A stretch of 64,000 nt of DNA from Maricaulis salignorans (GTDB lineage: Bacteria; Pseudomonadota; Alphaproteobacteria; Caulobacterales; Maricaulaceae). The position numbers and the translations under genes are program-made. The stretch is taken from contig NZ_FNHG01000010.1 in the NCBI RefSeq assembly GCF_900103475.1, positions 1 through 64,000 of the forward strand, in the 5' to 3' direction. Positions 42,884 to 53,849 of this stretch are shown here, piece by piece (within the stretch, counting starts at the first letter, position 1; each line of letters begins with the position of its first letter). The notes under the pieces are model-generated. The model saw only the letters and a program-made list of their open reading frames with translations, ran no database searches and was not told the DNA's origin.

Positions 42884-44224
42884 ATGACCCAGCTTGCCCC
42901 CCAATTGCAAGGCCCGTTTTTGGCGCGTCCGAGTAGACCGCTGACCGGCAGCCTCTCCGCGCCGGCCGACAAGTCGATTTCGCATCGCGCCCTGATCTTT
43001 GCGGGGCTGGCCCAGGGCGAGAGCCGCATCGCCGGCCTGCTCGAGAGCGATGATGTTCTCAACACAGCGAAGGCCATCGCCTCGCTGGGCGCCGAGGTGG
43101 AACGCCTCGGCCCCGGCAGCTGGCGGGTCGTGGGCCGCGGCGGGCGGTTCGCATCACCGCGCTCACCGCTCGATTTCGGCAATTCGGGCACAGGTGTCCG
43201 GCTGATGATGGGTGCCATCGCCGGCAGCGGCGCCGGCGCGGTCTTCACCGGCGATGCCAGCCTCTCATCACGCCCGATGCGGCGCGTGACCGATCCGCTG
43301 GAGTTAATGGGCGCCGGCTTCACCAGCACTGACGGGCGCCTGCCCGCCACCCTGGCCCCGTCACGCTTGAAGGGTATTGCCTATGCGCCGCCCATCGCTT
43401 CCGCCCAGGTGAAGTCGGCCATCCTGCTCGCCGGCCTCGGCGCCAGCGGTGAGACCGTCATCACCGAACACCACGCCACCCGCGATCACACCGAGACCAT
43501 GCTGCGTGCCTTCGGCGTCACGCTCGAGGTCACGCGCAGCGAGGACGGCGTCCGGATCCGCCTGCCCGGCCACCAGACACTGAAAGCCCAGGACCTCACC
43601 GTCCCGGGCGACCCGTCCTCGATCGGCTTTGCACTTGTCGCTGCCTTGATCACACCCGGCTCCTGCGTCCAGATCAACGGCGTGATGGACAATCCCTCGC
43701 GTACCGGACTGATCGAGACGCTCCGAGAAATGGGAGCCGATCTGGAGACCACGGCCGGACCGTTCATGGCCGGCGAGCGGACGATGAATATCACCGCACG
43801 CCACTCCACACTGCGCGGGGTCGAAGTGCCGGCCGATCGCGCGCCCTCGATGATCGATGAATACCCAATCCTCGGCGTCGCGGCGGCCTGCGCCACCGGC
43901 AATACCCACATGGCCGGCCTCGCCGAATTGCGCGCCAAGGAGAGCGACCGGCTGACCGGCACCGCCGAGCTTCTGCGCCTCAATGGCGTTGAGCTGAATG
44001 TTGGCGAGGACAGCCTGACGGTCACCGGCAAAGGACCGGGCTCGGTCGCGGGTGGCGGCATGGTGCCGACCCATCATGACCACCGCCTGGCCATGAGCGC
44101 CCTCGTGCTCGGCCTGGCGTCGCAGCAGCCGGTGCGCATTGACGATGCATCGATGATCGCCACCAGCTATCCCCGCTTCGCCGACGACATGATGGCGCTC
44201 GGCGCGACACTGGAGTCGATCTGA
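42884..44224 (+). CDS. aroA: EPSP synthase (3-phosphoshikimate 1-carboxyvinyltransferase)
   Basis: This 446-residue enzyme joins shikimate-3-phosphate and phosphoenolpyruvate in aromatic amino acid synthesis. It starts [10 protein letters not shown] at 42884. Substrate-binding Lys30-Ser31 ([11 protein letters not shown]), [11 protein letters not shown] (98-106), [17 protein letters not shown] and [13 protein letters not shown] are present. The sequence style is closer to class II enzymes such as CP4 than to E. coli AroA. However, residue 102 is Gly, not the Ala that makes CP4 glyphosate-insensitive. cmk follows after one base. Confidence 0.96.
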   Translation: MTQLAPQLQGPFLARPSRPLTGSLSAPADKSISHRALIFAGLAQGESRIAGLLESDDVLNTAKAIASLGAEVERLGPGSWRVVGRGGRFASPRSPLDFGNSGTGVRLMMGAIAGSGAGAVFTGDASLSSRPMRRVTDPLELMGAGFTSTDGRLPATLAPSRLKGIAYAPPIASAQVKSAILLAGLGASGETVITEHHATRDHTETMLRAFGVTLEVTRSEDGVRIRLPGHQTLKAQDLTVPGDPSSIGFALVAALITPGSCVQINGVMDNPSRTGLIETLREMGADLETTAGPFMAGERTMNITARHSTLRGVEVPADRAPSMIDEYPILGVAAACATGNTHMAGLAELRAKESDRLTGTAELLRLNGVELNVGEDSLTVTGKGPGSVAGGGMVPTHHDHRLAMSALVLGLASQQPVRIDDASMIATSYPRFADDMMALGATLESI

Positions 44225-44225
44225 G

Positions 44226-44852
44226 ATGATTATCGCTGTTGATGGACCGCTCGCTTCGGGCAAGGGCACGATCGCCAAGGCACTCGCGCGTCATTTCGGC
44301 CTGCCGCACCTCGATACCGGCTCATTGTATCGCGCCACGGCTGTCGCGGTGATTGATGCGGCGATCGATCCGGCCGACGAGGCCGCTGCGGCAGCCGCAG
44401 CGCGCGCCCTCGATGTCACCGCGATCGATGAGACCCGCATTCGCACCGCCGATGCCGGAGCGATGGCGTCTCGCGTCGCGGCCCTGCCCGCCGTGCGCGC
44501 GGCGCTTTATGAGTTGCAGCGCGATTTTGCCGAGCAGGCCGGCGGCGCCATTCTGGACGGCCGCGATATCGGCACCGTGATCTGCCCCGATGCCGGTGTG
44601 AAACTGTATGTCACCGCCAATGCCGAAACCCGGGCCGACCGGCGCTGGCGCGAACTGACGGCGAAAGGCGATCCGATCAGTTATGAAACCGTGCTGGCCC
44701 AGACGCGCGAACGAGACGCGCGCGACACCGAGCGCGCCGACGCCCCCATGCGCCCCGCGGACGACGCAACCTTGCTTGATACCTCGTCCTTGAGTATAGA
44801 CGCGGCGATTGCTGCGGCCATTCAGATTGTGGAAAACGCTAGGAAGGCGTGA
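44226..44852 (+). CDS. cmk: Cytidylate kinase
   Basis: The 208-residue kinase has the P-loop GPLASGKGT (7-15), [14 protein letters not shown], the CMP-binding [21 protein letters not shown] and a lid [15 protein letters not shown]. It phosphorylates CMP and dCMP using ATP. It starts one base after the aroA stop, so the two are cotranslated. aroA-cmk-rpsA is a common proteobacterial order. Confidence 0.96.
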   Translation: MIIAVDGPLASGKGTIAKALARHFGLPHLDTGSLYRATAVAVIDAAIDPADEAAAAAAARALDVTAIDETRIRTADAGAMASRVAALPAVRAALYELQRDFAEQAGGAILDGRDIGTVICPDAGVKLYVTANAETRADRRWRELTAKGDPISYETVLAQTRERDARDTERADAPMRPADDATLLDTSSLSIDAAIAAAIQIVENARKA

Positions 44853-45036
44853 CCCACAAGGGCTTTGGCGATCTAGAAACCGGGCTTACCGACTTCAAAA
44901 CGCGCGCGATTTCAGGATCGCAGCGGGTTTCGATATTGGCGCCCATGGAAAAACCCCTTGCCGGGCCAATCTGGCCCAGCGATGCGAACTACCCCGCATT
45001 TTGCGGCTCGCATCGCATTCTGGAGCAACCTCTTAC

Positions 45037-46740
45037 ATGTCTACCGAAACCCTTACCCCGACGACCGACGATTTTGCCGCCATGCTCGAAGCGAGCCTGG
45101 CCGGCCGCGACCTTGCCGAAGGCCAGGTCATCAAGGGCATTGTCACCGCCATTGAAAATGATGCCGTCGTCGTCGACGTAGGTCTCAAGACCGAAGGCCG
45201 TATTCCGGTCCGCGAATTTACCGGTCCTGGTTCCAAAGCCCCCAAAGTGGGTGATGAAGTCGAAGTCTTCCTCGAGCGTATCGAAAACGCCCTCGGTGAA
45301 GCCATGCTGTCGCGCGACAAGGCCCGCCGCGAAGAAAGCTGGGATCGCCTCGAGCAGTCCTTCGAAAAGAAAGAACCTGTCAACGGTGCCATCGTCGGCC
45401 GCGTCAAGGGTGGCTTCACGGTCGATCTGGGCGGCGCTAGCGCCTTCCTGCCCGGCTCGCAAGTCGATATCCGCCCTGTGCGCGATGTCGGCCCGCTGAT
45501 GAACCAGGAACAGCCATTCGCCGTTCTCAAAATGGACCGTCCGCGCGGCAATATCGTCGTTTCGCGTCGTGCCGTGCTTGAAGAATCGCGTGCCGAACAG
45601 CGTGCAGAACTCGTCGGTCAGCTGGCCGAGGGCGAAGCCCGTGACGGTATCGTCAAGAACATCACCGATTACGGCGCATTCGTTGATCTCGGCGGCATTG
45701 ATGGCCTGCTGCACGTCACCGACATGTCGTGGAGCCGCGTGGGTCATCCGTCCGAAGTCGTTGAAGTCGGTCAGAACGTCAAAGTTCAGATCATCAAGAT
45801 CAATAAAGAGACCCAGCGTATCTCGCTCGGCATGAAGCAGCTGATGTCCGACCCATGGGAAGGCGTTGCCGCCAAATACCCTGTCAGCGCGACATTCAAG
45901 GGCCGCGTGACCAATATCGCCGAATACGGTGCCTTCGTTGAACTCGAAGAAGGCGTTGAAGGCCTGGTCCACGTCTCCGAAATGAGCTGGACCAAGAAGA
46001 ATATCCACCCAGGCAAGATCCTTTCGACCTCCCAGGAAGTCGAAGTCATGGTTCTCGATGTCGACGCCGACAAGCGCCGCATCTCGCTCGGTGTCAAACA
46101 GACCCAGCGCAATCCATGGGAAGTCTTCGCCGAAACCTATCCGGCCGGCTCGCAGATCCAGGGTGAAGTCAAGAACATCACCGAATTCGGTCTGTTCGTT
46201 GGCCTGGAAGGCGAAATCGACGGCATGGTTCACCTCTCCGACATCTCCTGGGATCAGTCGGGCGAGCAAGCCATCGAAGCCTTCAAGAAGGGTGACCTGG
46301 TTGACGCAAAAGTTCTCGATGTCGACATCGACAAGGAACGCGTCTCCCTCGGCATCAAGCAGCTGGCCGGCGATCCGATGGATTCCTCCGGTGCCAACCG
46401 TGGCGACACCGTGACCTGTACGGTCACCGAAATCACCACTGGCGGTATCGAAGTCACCTTCGGCGACGACGCAGCTGTCAAAGCCTTCATCCGCAAGTCC
46501 GACCTGTCGCGCGATCGTGCCGAACAGCGTCCGGAGCGTTTTGCGGTCGGCGACAAGGTCGATGCCCGCATCACCAATGTCGACAAGGCTTCGCGCCGTG
46601 TTTCGCTCTCGGTCAAGGCGCTTGAAATCGCCGATGAACGCGATGCGGTCCAGCAATACGGCTCGTCCGATGCCGGTGCCTCACTCGGTGACATTCTCGG
46701 TGCAGCAATGCGCGAGAAGGATGCTGACAAAGGCGAATAG
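45037..46740 (+). CDS. rpsA: 30S ribosomal protein S1
   Basis: The 567-residue protein has six S1 (OB-fold) domains. Each has a pattern like GIVKNITDYGAFVDLGGIDGLLHVTDMSW, VTNIAEYGAFVELEEGVEGLVHVSEMSW or VKNITEFGLFVGLEGEIDGMVHLSDISW. It binds mRNA at the 30S platform and helps initiation. The start at MSTETLTPTTDDFAAM lies 11 bases after GGAG. The 184-base gap after cmk is a leader without another gene; S1 autoregulation there is possible. Confidence 0.97.
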   Translation: MSTETLTPTTDDFAAMLEASLAGRDLAEGQVIKGIVTAIENDAVVVDVGLKTEGRIPVREFTGPGSKAPKVGDEVEVFLERIENALGEAMLSRDKARREESWDRLEQSFEKKEPVNGAIVGRVKGGFTVDLGGASAFLPGSQVDIRPVRDVGPLMNQEQPFAVLKMDRPRGNIVVSRRAVLEESRAEQRAELVGQLAEGEARDGIVKNITDYGAFVDLGGIDGLLHVTDMSWSRVGHPSEVVEVGQNVKVQIIKINKETQRISLGMKQLMSDPWEGVAAKYPVSATFKGRVTNIAEYGAFVELEEGVEGLVHVSEMSWTKKNIHPGKILSTSQEVEVMVLDVDADKRRISLGVKQTQRNPWEVFAETYPAGSQIQGEVKNITEFGLFVGLEGEIDGMVHLSDISWDQSGEQAIEAFKKGDLVDAKVLDVDIDKERVSLGIKQLAGDPMDSSGANRGDTVTCTVTEITTGGIEVTFGDDAAVKAFIRKSDLSRDRAEQRPERFAVGDKVDARITNVDKASRRVSLSVKALEIADERDAVQQYGSSDAGASLGDILGAAMREKDADKGE

Positions 46741-46772
46741 GATCGCTTGTCCCTGCGGGGATGAGTAGAATG

Positions 46773-46806
46773 AACGGCCGGAGCTCCTCGCTCCGGCCGT
46801 TTTTTT
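46773..46806 (+). terminator. Intrinsic terminator after rpsA
   Basis: ACGGCCGGAGC pairs with GCTCCGGCCGT (ending at 46800) around a short loop and is followed by a run of seven T. It separates rpsA from ihfB. Confidence 0.92.
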
Positions 46807-46873
46807 GAATCTGACTCATTGACGCGAGCGGTCGCAAAGGTCAGGTTTGAACTTTCAGGCGTGGAGCTGTCGC

Positions 46874-47179
46874 ATGATCAAATCCGAGCTGATCGACAAA
46901 CTGGCCGAGGCCAACCCGCATCTCTATCACCGGGATGTCGAGCGCGTGGTCAACACGATTCTTGATGGCATTACTGAATCCCTGGCGCGCGGCGAACGTG
47001 TCGAACTGCGCGGTTTCGGTGCTTTCTCGGTACGCCACCGTCCGCCCCGCGTCGGTCGGAACCCACGCACCGGCGACAGTGTTGCCGTCAAGGAAAAACA
47101 CGTTCCCTTCTTCAAGACCGGCAAGGAATTGCGCGAACGCGTCGATGCCTCGCGGGCCTCAAAATCGACACCAGCCTGA
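46874..47179 (+). CDS. ihfB: Integration host factor beta subunit
   Basis: The 101-residue DNA-bending protein starts [21 protein letters not shown], 7 bases after GGAG. It has the beta-arm [21 protein letters not shown] with the intercalating proline and the C-terminal [14 protein letters not shown]. It pairs with IhfA to bend DNA at promoters and recombination sites. The rpsA-ihfB order is standard. Confidence 0.95.
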   Translation: MIKSELIDKLAEANPHLYHRDVERVVNTILDGITESLARGERVELRGFGAFSVRHRPPRVGRNPRTGDSVAVKEKHVPFFKTGKELRERVDASRASKSTPA

Positions 47180-47289
47180 CCAGCAGCGAACACTTGCGGC
47201 TGTTCACAGCGGCTGTTTAGCGCCGGTCCTCCGGTTTGACGGCGACAAGCGGGTTTCCCTCCGGGCGGCGACGCGCTAACTCCACCGGC

Positions 47290-47940
47290 ATGACCGAAAT
47301 CAAATTCTGTGGCCTGAAAACCGGGCGTGATGTCGCCGCTGCCGTGCAGGCCGGCGCGCGCTGGACCGGCTATGTGATTTTCCCCGCCAGTCCGCGCCAT
47401 GTCACACCAGCCCTGGCTGGCGAACTGGCGCATCTGGCGCAAGGCACCGAGACCGTCGCCGTAATGGTCGACCCCGATGACGCCCTCCTGGCCCAGATCC
47501 GCGACGCCATGCGTCCGGACTGGATCCAGCTGCACGGTTCGGAAGACCCCCGGCGCGTGGTCCAGGCGCGTGCCTATGCTCGCCAGGGGATTATCAAGTC
47601 TGTCCCGGTGGCCGACGCGAGCGACCTGGAGGCCGCGCGTGCCTATGACCGCGTCGCCGACATGCTGTTGTTCGACGCCAAACCGCCGCGGGGCGCCAGC
47701 CGGCCCGGCGGCTGGGGTGAGACCTATGATTACGGCCTGCTGAAAAACCTGAACCTATCTGTGCCCTGGCTCTTGTCCGGCGGTCTTGATGCCAGCAATG
47801 TCGCGGCAGCTGTTGCTGCCTCCGGCGCGAAGGCGGTCGACGTGTCCTCGGGCATTGAATCGTCGCCGGGCATCAAGGATGCGGCACGGATACAAGCTTT
47901 TGCCGACGCGCTGGCACAGCCGGCGCCCGGCCTGACCTGA
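47290..47940 (+). CDS. trpF: Phosphoribosylanthranilate isomerase
   Basis: The 216-residue TIM barrel starts [19 protein letters not shown], with the catalytic Cys7 in KFCGL and the acid Asp in LLFDAKPP. The phosphate-binding loop near the C-terminus is [14 protein letters not shown] with [15 protein letters not shown]. It converts phosphoribosylanthranilate to CdRP in tryptophan synthesis. It lies 11 bases upstream of trpB. Confidence 0.96.
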   Translation: MTEIKFCGLKTGRDVAAAVQAGARWTGYVIFPASPRHVTPALAGELAHLAQGTETVAVMVDPDDALLAQIRDAMRPDWIQLHGSEDPRRVVQARAYARQGIIKSVPVADASDLEAARAYDRVADMLLFDAKPPRGASRPGGWGETYDYGLLKNLNLSVPWLLSGGLDASNVAAAVAASGAKAVDVSSGIESSPGIKDAARIQAFADALAQPAPGLT

Positions 47941-47951
47941 AGGAGAGCGCC

Positions 47952-49180
<1,229 letters not shown>

Positions 49181-49184
<4 letters not shown>

Positions 49185-49636
49185 GGATCATCACGGCTTT
49201 AGTGCTCTCAGTGGGGCTGTCTTCGGCCTGCTTTGCAGCACGACCCCATGTCACCAACCCGGTTGGCACTTGGCAGCAAAGTGATGGAGTGGTGGCCGTG
49301 GTCACCTTCTTCCGGACCCGAGATCACTACGTCCGTCGGACCGAAGATGAGTGGGAAATGCCAGAAGCCGACGAAAGCCCAGCAACAGCCCGGATACTGT
49401 TTGTGAACTCAACGCCTGAGCCTCGGGCAGGGTTACTGCAGTGTATTGGGTTCCATTTTGGCGACGTTGGTACGCGCATCGGAGAGCCAATACCGTATGA
49501 GTTGGAGCCAGGGGAATCCATCCAGCAAACGATTGCTTCGGATGTCCTCGCCGGTGCTAGCTCGATGTGGTGCCGCTTCATTGGAATGACCAGTGATCGA
49601 CCATCGGGTCCGTGGTTCTCCGGACATTTCCGCTGA
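49181..49636 (+). CDS. Secreted protein of unknown function in the trp cluster
   Basis: The 151-residue product overlaps trpB by ATGA. It has a signal peptide ([20 protein letters not shown]) and a mature domain with [17 protein letters not shown] and two later cysteines that may form a disulfide. The GC content looks lower than in the flanking trp genes. No family is recognised. It probably came in with the brnTA pair that follows. Confidence 0.6.
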
Positions 49637-49692
49637 TAGCCGAGCCGGTGCAAAGTCCTGGCGGACTACCAAAAGCAATCAGAGCGGCTTGA

Positions 49693-49716
49693 TTGTAACG
49701 ACACTTGTAGTTACAA
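49693..49716 (+). promoter_or_regulatory. Candidate BrnA operator upstream of brnT
   Basis: TTGTAAC (49693-49699) and GTTACAA (49710-49716) form an inverted repeat with a 10-base spacer. A third half-site TTGTA (49705-49709) makes a tighter palindrome TTGTA-GT-TACAA. It ends 6 bases before the brnT start. Antitoxins with ribbon-helix-helix domains such as BrnA repress their own operon through such sites. Confidence 0.65.
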
Positions 49717-49722
49717 TGCCTC

Positions 49723-50007
49723 ATGTTCGAATGGGATGAGGCGAAGAACGCGGCCAATATCGCCAAGCACGGGCTGAGTTTTCAGGAGGCCGTGCAGGCC
49801 TTTGATGGCCCGGTTTTCACCATTGTCGACGACAGGGTGGATTATGGCGAATTGCGCGAAATATCGATCGGTCTGATCAAAGACCGCGCCATCATCGCTA
49901 TCGTTCACACCGACAGGCAGGGCCGCACGCGCCTCATCTCGGCGCGGCGGGCCAACAGGAAGGAAAGGGCGCTCTATCATGGCCATTATTCGCAAGAAAC
50001 TCAGTGA
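49723..50007 (+). CDS. brnT: BrnT-family toxin
   Basis: The 94-residue protein begins MFEWDEAKNAANIAKHGLSF, the standard BrnT opening. It contains RVDYGELREISIGLIKDRAIIAIVHTDRQGRTRLISARRANRKERALY. BrnT is a RelE-like ribonuclease that blocks translation when not bound by BrnA. The toxin-first order and the 29-base overlap with the antitoxin are typical. Confidence 0.93.
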   Translation: MFEWDEAKNAANIAKHGLSFQEAVQAFDGPVFTIVDDRVDYGELREISIGLIKDRAIIAIVHTDRQGRTRLISARRANRKERALYHGHYSQETQ

Positions 50008-50266
50008 TCTCCACGTCTCCGAGGAGCGTGTCGCCGAGATCGCGAACATGCCTGACGAGGATATCGATTATTCTGACATCCCCGAGCTTGATGAGGCATG
50101 GTTCGCCAAGGCCGAGCTTCGGATGCCTGTGACCAAGGAACAGGTCACGCTCCGCCTTGACGTCGACATTCTCCGCTTCTTCAAGGCGCAGGGCAAAGGC
50201 TATCAGACCCGCATCAATGCGGTGCTGCGCGCCTATGTCGATGCGATGAAGAAGGGTGAGGCGTGA
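49979..50266 (+). CDS. brnA: BrnA-family antitoxin
   Basis: The 95-residue protein has an acidic N-terminal toxin-binding part (ANMPDEDIDYSDIPELDEAWF) and a C-terminal ribbon-helix-helix (VTLRLDVDILRFFKAQGKGYQTRINAVLRAYV). It neutralises BrnT and represses the pair. The start lies inside the toxin gene with AAGGAAAGGG ahead of it. trpA starts 54 bases after its stop. Confidence 0.93.
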   Translation: MAIIRKKLSDLHVSEERVAEIANMPDEDIDYSDIPELDEAWFAKAELRMPVTKEQVTLRLDVDILRFFKAQGKGYQTRINAVLRAYVDAMKKGEA

Positions 50267-50320
50267 GGCTTCAAGATGTGAGACCTTATCGGCCAACGCC
50301 CGCAGGAGCAGACCTCTGAC

Positions 50321-51109
50321 ATGAAAAATCGCCTCACCACCCGTTTCTCCGAGCTGGAAGCCTGGGGCCGACCCGGTTTTGTCGCCTATATCATGGCCGG
50401 CGATGGCGACAGCGCCGGCCTGCTGGCGGCCCTGCCCGAGGCCGGCGCCGATGTGATCGAGCTGGGCATGCCCTTTACCGATCCGATGGCCGATGGCGCC
50501 TCGATCCAGGCCGCCGCCCTGCGCTCGCTTGATGCGGGGATGACGCTGAAGGGCACGCTCCAACAGGCGCAGGATTTCCGCAAGCATGATCACACCACGC
50601 CGATCGTGCTGATGGGCTATGCCAATCCGATCCATTCCATGGGCTGGGAAAAATTCGCCAAGGCCGCGGCCAAGGCCGGTGTCGACGGGTTGATCTGCGT
50701 CGACCTGCCGCCGGAAGAAGACGCCGTGCTGCGGCCGCATCTGGCCAAGCTCGGCATCTCGATGATCCGCCTAGCCACCCCGACAACCGATGACAAGCGG
50801 CTGGCGACTGTGGTCGAAAACACTTCGGGTTTCGTCTATTACGTCTCAACGACAGGCGTGACCGGAACCGGTTCCGGTGCGGTCACCGATGTCGGCAATG
50901 CCGTGGCGCGCGTCAAGGCAGCCAGCGGCCTGCCGGTCGTCGTCGGTTTCGGTGTACGCACGCCGGAACAGGCCAGGGCGATCGCGCAATGCGCGGATGC
51001 TGTGGTGGTGGGTTCGGCGATTGTCGATGCCATGCATGATGGCGGTGTTGCGGGCGCTGTGAAATTGGTGAAAACCTTGTCTACCGCCACACACGGCGTC
51101 AAACGATGA
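50321..51109 (+). CDS. trpA: Tryptophan synthase alpha subunit
   Basis: The 262-residue TIM barrel has catalytic Glu47 (VIELGMPF) and Asp58 (DPMADG), and the phosphate loop near [13 protein letters not shown]. It starts [30 protein letters not shown]. It cleaves indole-3-glycerol phosphate and channels indole to TrpB. The gene is intact despite the brnTA insertion upstream, but its coupling to trpB is lost. Confidence 0.97.
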   Translation: MKNRLTTRFSELEAWGRPGFVAYIMAGDGDSAGLLAALPEAGADVIELGMPFTDPMADGASIQAAALRSLDAGMTLKGTLQQAQDFRKHDHTTPIVLMGYANPIHSMGWEKFAKAAAKAGVDGLICVDLPPEEDAVLRPHLAKLGISMIRLATPTTDDKRLATVVENTSGFVYYVSTTGVTGTGSGAVTDVGNAVARVKAASGLPVVVGFGVRTPEQARAIAQCADAVVVGSAIVDAMHDGGVAGAVKLVKTLSTATHGVKR

Positions 51110-51140
51110 GAAACGGACAATGAGGGATCGGGATTCAGAG

Positions 51141-52076
51141 ATGAACTGGCTTTCCAAGATCACCCCGCCGGGGATGTCGAAAATCTTCTCCAAGCGGGAC
51201 ACGCCCGACAATCTCTGGGTCAAATGTCCGATCTCGGGCGAGATGGTGTTCCAGAAGGATCTGGAGGCTGGCCAATTCGTCACGCCTGCGGGTCATCACA
51301 TGCGTATCGGGCCTGCCTGGCGTTTCCAGTTCACCTTCGACGACGCGTTTGAGGAGCTCGACACACCGGAAGTCCCGAAGGACCCGCTGAAGTTCCGCGA
51401 CGAGAAGACCTATGTCTCCAAGATCGCTGCCGCGCGCAAGAAGACCGGGCGCGACGATGCGATGGCGATTGCCGTCGGCCGCATTGGCGGCGTTGAATCC
51501 GTCGTGCTGGTGCAGAATTTCGCCTTCATGGGCGGCTCACTCGGCATGGCCGCCGGCGAGAGCTTCATCAAGGCCGCCGAGACCGCGATTGCCAAACGCG
51601 CGCCCCTGATCGTCTTCACCGCCGCAGGTGGCGCACGCATGCAGGAAGGCGCGCTGTCGCTGATGCAGATGCCGCGCACCACGATTGCCGTCGAGATGCT
51701 GCGCGATGCGAGCCTGCCCTATGTCGTCGTGCTGACCGATCCGACCACGGGCGGCGTCACCGCCTCCTACGCCATGCTCGGCGATGTCCAGATTGCCGAA
51801 CCGGGCGCATTGATCGGCTTTGCCGGGCCGCGCGTGATCGAACAGACCATCCGGGAAAAACTCCCCGAGGGTTTCCAGCGCGCCGAATACCTGCTGGAAA
51901 AGGGCATGATCGACCAGGTCGTCCACCGTCACGAAATCCCGGCAACGCTGGCTCGCATGCTGCGCGTGCTGATGAAACGTCCAAGCGCGTCCACCCCCGG
52001 CCGCCTGGCACCGCCCTCGCCTGACCATGTGGCGGCGGACGGAGGATCGCATGAGCACCCGACGCCAGGACATTGA
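51141..52076 (+). CDS. accD: Acetyl-CoA carboxylase carboxyltransferase beta subunit
   Basis: The 311-residue subunit has the crotonase-type core: [41 protein letters not shown] and [19 protein letters not shown]. It transfers CO2 from biotin to acetyl-CoA as part of the AccA-AccD complex. The N-terminal zinc ribbon of E. coli AccD is degenerate: only Cys29 remains of the four cysteines ([13 protein letters not shown], then VTPAGHHM). It lies 31 bases after trpA, and the end overlaps folC. Confidence 0.95.
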   Translation: MNWLSKITPPGMSKIFSKRDTPDNLWVKCPISGEMVFQKDLEAGQFVTPAGHHMRIGPAWRFQFTFDDAFEELDTPEVPKDPLKFRDEKTYVSKIAAARKKTGRDDAMAIAVGRIGGVESVVLVQNFAFMGGSLGMAAGESFIKAAETAIAKRAPLIVFTAAGGARMQEGALSLMQMPRTTIAVEMLRDASLPYVVVLTDPTTGGVTASYAMLGDVQIAEPGALIGFAGPRVIEQTIREKLPEGFQRAEYLLEKGMIDQVVHRHEIPATLARMLRVLMKRPSASTPGRLAPPSPDHVAADGGSHEHPTPGH

Positions 52077-53373
52077 CGACGCGCTGACGCGGCTTGCACG
52101 GCTTCACCCGAAAAAGATCGACCTGTCGCTGGGGCGGCTGCAGCGTCTTCTGACAGCGCTGGGAAACCCGCAGGATCACTTGCCGCCGACCATCCATGTC
52201 GCCGGCACCAATGGCAAAGGCTCGACCTGCGCCTATCTGGCTCATATGGCGCGGGCCAATGGCCAGAAAGTGCATGTCTACACCTCGCCGCATCTGGTCG
52301 ATTTCAACGAACGCATCCAGATCGACAGCCAGCCGGTTGGCGACCAGGCCCTGATCGAGGCGTTTGCGCGCTGTGAAGCGGCGAATTTCGGTGAGCCGAT
52401 CACCTTCTTTGAAATCACCACGGCCGCCGCCTTCCTGCTGTTCAGCGAACACCCGGCTGACCTGCTTATTCTCGAGGTCGGGCTCGGCGGCCGCTTTGAT
52501 GCCACCAATGTGATTGCCAAACCCGTCCTGTGCGTCATCACCGCGATCGGGCTCGATCACCAGGAATTCCTCGGCAATGACATCGCGGCCATCGCACGCG
52601 AGAAGGCCGGGATCTGCAAGTTCGGCGTCCCGACCATTATCGGCCGTCAAGGGCCGGAGGCCGAGGCCGCCCTGCTCCAGGAAGCGGGCCGCGTGGGTGC
52701 ACTCGCCTATGTCTGGGGCCAGGACTTCCGGGCCTATCAGCAACACGGCCGCCTGACCTATGAAGACGAAAGCCGTGTCTGGGACCTGCCCAGCCCGGGT
52801 CTGATCGGGCCGCACCAGATCGATAATGCCGGCGCCGCGGCGGCCTGTGCCGCTGTGCTGCAATGGCCGGAAAAATGTGTCGCCGACGGCATTGCCCACG
52901 CCACCTGGCCGGCACGCCTGCAGAACATCACACGGGGACCGCTCGGCGAGATTGCCCGCAGCCATAATGCCGAGCTCTGGCTTGATGGCGGCCATAACCC
53001 GGCTGCCGCTGCCGCCCTGTCCCACGCCCTGGCCGATATGGATGAGCGCGAGGACCGGCCGCTGGTCATCATTGCCGGCTTCTCGCCCAACAAGGACGTC
53101 GAAGGCTGGTGTTCGCAATTTGCCGGCCTGGCGAGGCGGTTGATCGCGGTCGAATTCAGTTCCGGGCGCGGCGGGTCGCAGACAGCCGACGCGGTTGCTG
53201 CCGCCTCCAATGCCGCCGACCTCAGGGCGGAGACAGCCACCAGCCTGCTGCTGGCGGTCAAGAATGCGGCCAAGGAAGTCCCCGCCCCGCGTATCCTGAT
53301 TGGGGGCTCGCTCTATCTGGCCGGCGAAGCCCTGGCCCTGGGCGGTGCCGCACCACACCAGACGCCGGGCTGA
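52051..53373 (+). CDS. folC: Folylpolyglutamate/dihydrofolate synthase
   Basis: The 440-residue Mur-ligase-like enzyme has the ATP-binding [10 protein letters not shown] (50-59), [13 protein letters not shown] and the C-terminal [15 protein letters not shown]. It starts [10 protein letters not shown] behind GGAGG, inside the last 26 bases of accD. It adds glutamate to folates and makes dihydrofolate. The gene ends the trp-acc operon with a terminator. Confidence 0.94.
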   Translation: MSTRRQDIDDALTRLARLHPKKIDLSLGRLQRLLTALGNPQDHLPPTIHVAGTNGKGSTCAYLAHMARANGQKVHVYTSPHLVDFNERIQIDSQPVGDQALIEAFARCEAANFGEPITFFEITTAAAFLLFSEHPADLLILEVGLGGRFDATNVIAKPVLCVITAIGLDHQEFLGNDIAAIAREKAGICKFGVPTIIGRQGPEAEAALLQEAGRVGALAYVWGQDFRAYQQHGRLTYEDESRVWDLPSPGLIGPHQIDNAGAAAACAAVLQWPEKCVADGIAHATWPARLQNITRGPLGEIARSHNAELWLDGGHNPAAAAALSHALADMDEREDRPLVIIAGFSPNKDVEGWCSQFAGLARRLIAVEFSSGRGGSQTADAVAAASNAADLRAETATSLLLAVKNAAKEVPAPRILIGGSLYLAGEALALGGAAPHQTPG

Positions 53374-53384
53374 GGCACAAAGAA

Positions 53385-53412
53385 AAACGGGCCCCGAAAG
53401 GAGCCCGTTTCT
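53385..53412. terminator. Bidirectional terminator between folC and trxA
   Basis: AAACGGGC (53385-53392) pairs with GCCCGTTT (53403-53410). On the plus strand a T run follows weakly. On the minus strand the helix is followed by TTTTTCTTT, giving a good stop for trxA transcripts. The two genes converge here. Confidence 0.85.
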
Positions 53413-53440
53413 CAATTCTGACTGGCCGTGTGGAGCCCGA

Positions 53441-53767
53441 TCAGGCCGAGAGGGTCTCGCGGACCCATTCGGTGATCTTGCCCTTGGCCATCGCGCCGAT
53501 CTTGGTCGAGGCCACCTGGCCGCCCTTGAAAATCATCAGGGTCGGGATGCCGCGAACGCCATACTTGCCAGGCGTCAACGGATGGTCGTCGATATTCACC
53601 TTGGCGACAGTGAGTTCGCCGGCCATTTCCTCGGCCAATTCTTCAAGCGCGGGTGCAATCTGCTTGCACGGGCCGCACCATTCGGCCCAGAAATCGACAA
53701 GCACGGGACGATCCGCATTGAGGACATCAGACTCGAAGGAATCATCGCTGACCGCTTTCGTCGCCAT
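53441..53767 (-). CDS. trxA: Thioredoxin
   Basis: This 108-residue protein has the active site [10 protein letters not shown] (Cys31, Cys34), the cis-proline loop IPTLMIF and the start [11 protein letters not shown] behind AAAGGAG. It reduces protein disulfides in the cytoplasm. It lies 82 bases after addA, the usual alphaproteobacterial order. Confidence 0.97.
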   Translation of the reverse strand: MATKAVSDDSFESDVLNADRPVLVDFWAEWCGPCKQIAPALEELAEEMAGELTVAKVNIDDHPLTPGKYGVRGIPTLMIFKGGQVASTKIGAMAKGKITEWVRETLSA

Positions 53768-53849
53768 GGGCTACTCCTTTGTTCGGGGCGGGTCCGGTTG
53801 TTCCAAACCCATTACATGAGGCGTGAGGTAAGCAGCGCCGGGTCAATCG

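Noticed and set aside
44989-46656. Long minus-strand open frame opposite rpsA
   Set aside because: The opposite strand encodes S1 with six clear domains. The antisense product is a Phe/Asp-rich mirror without motifs.
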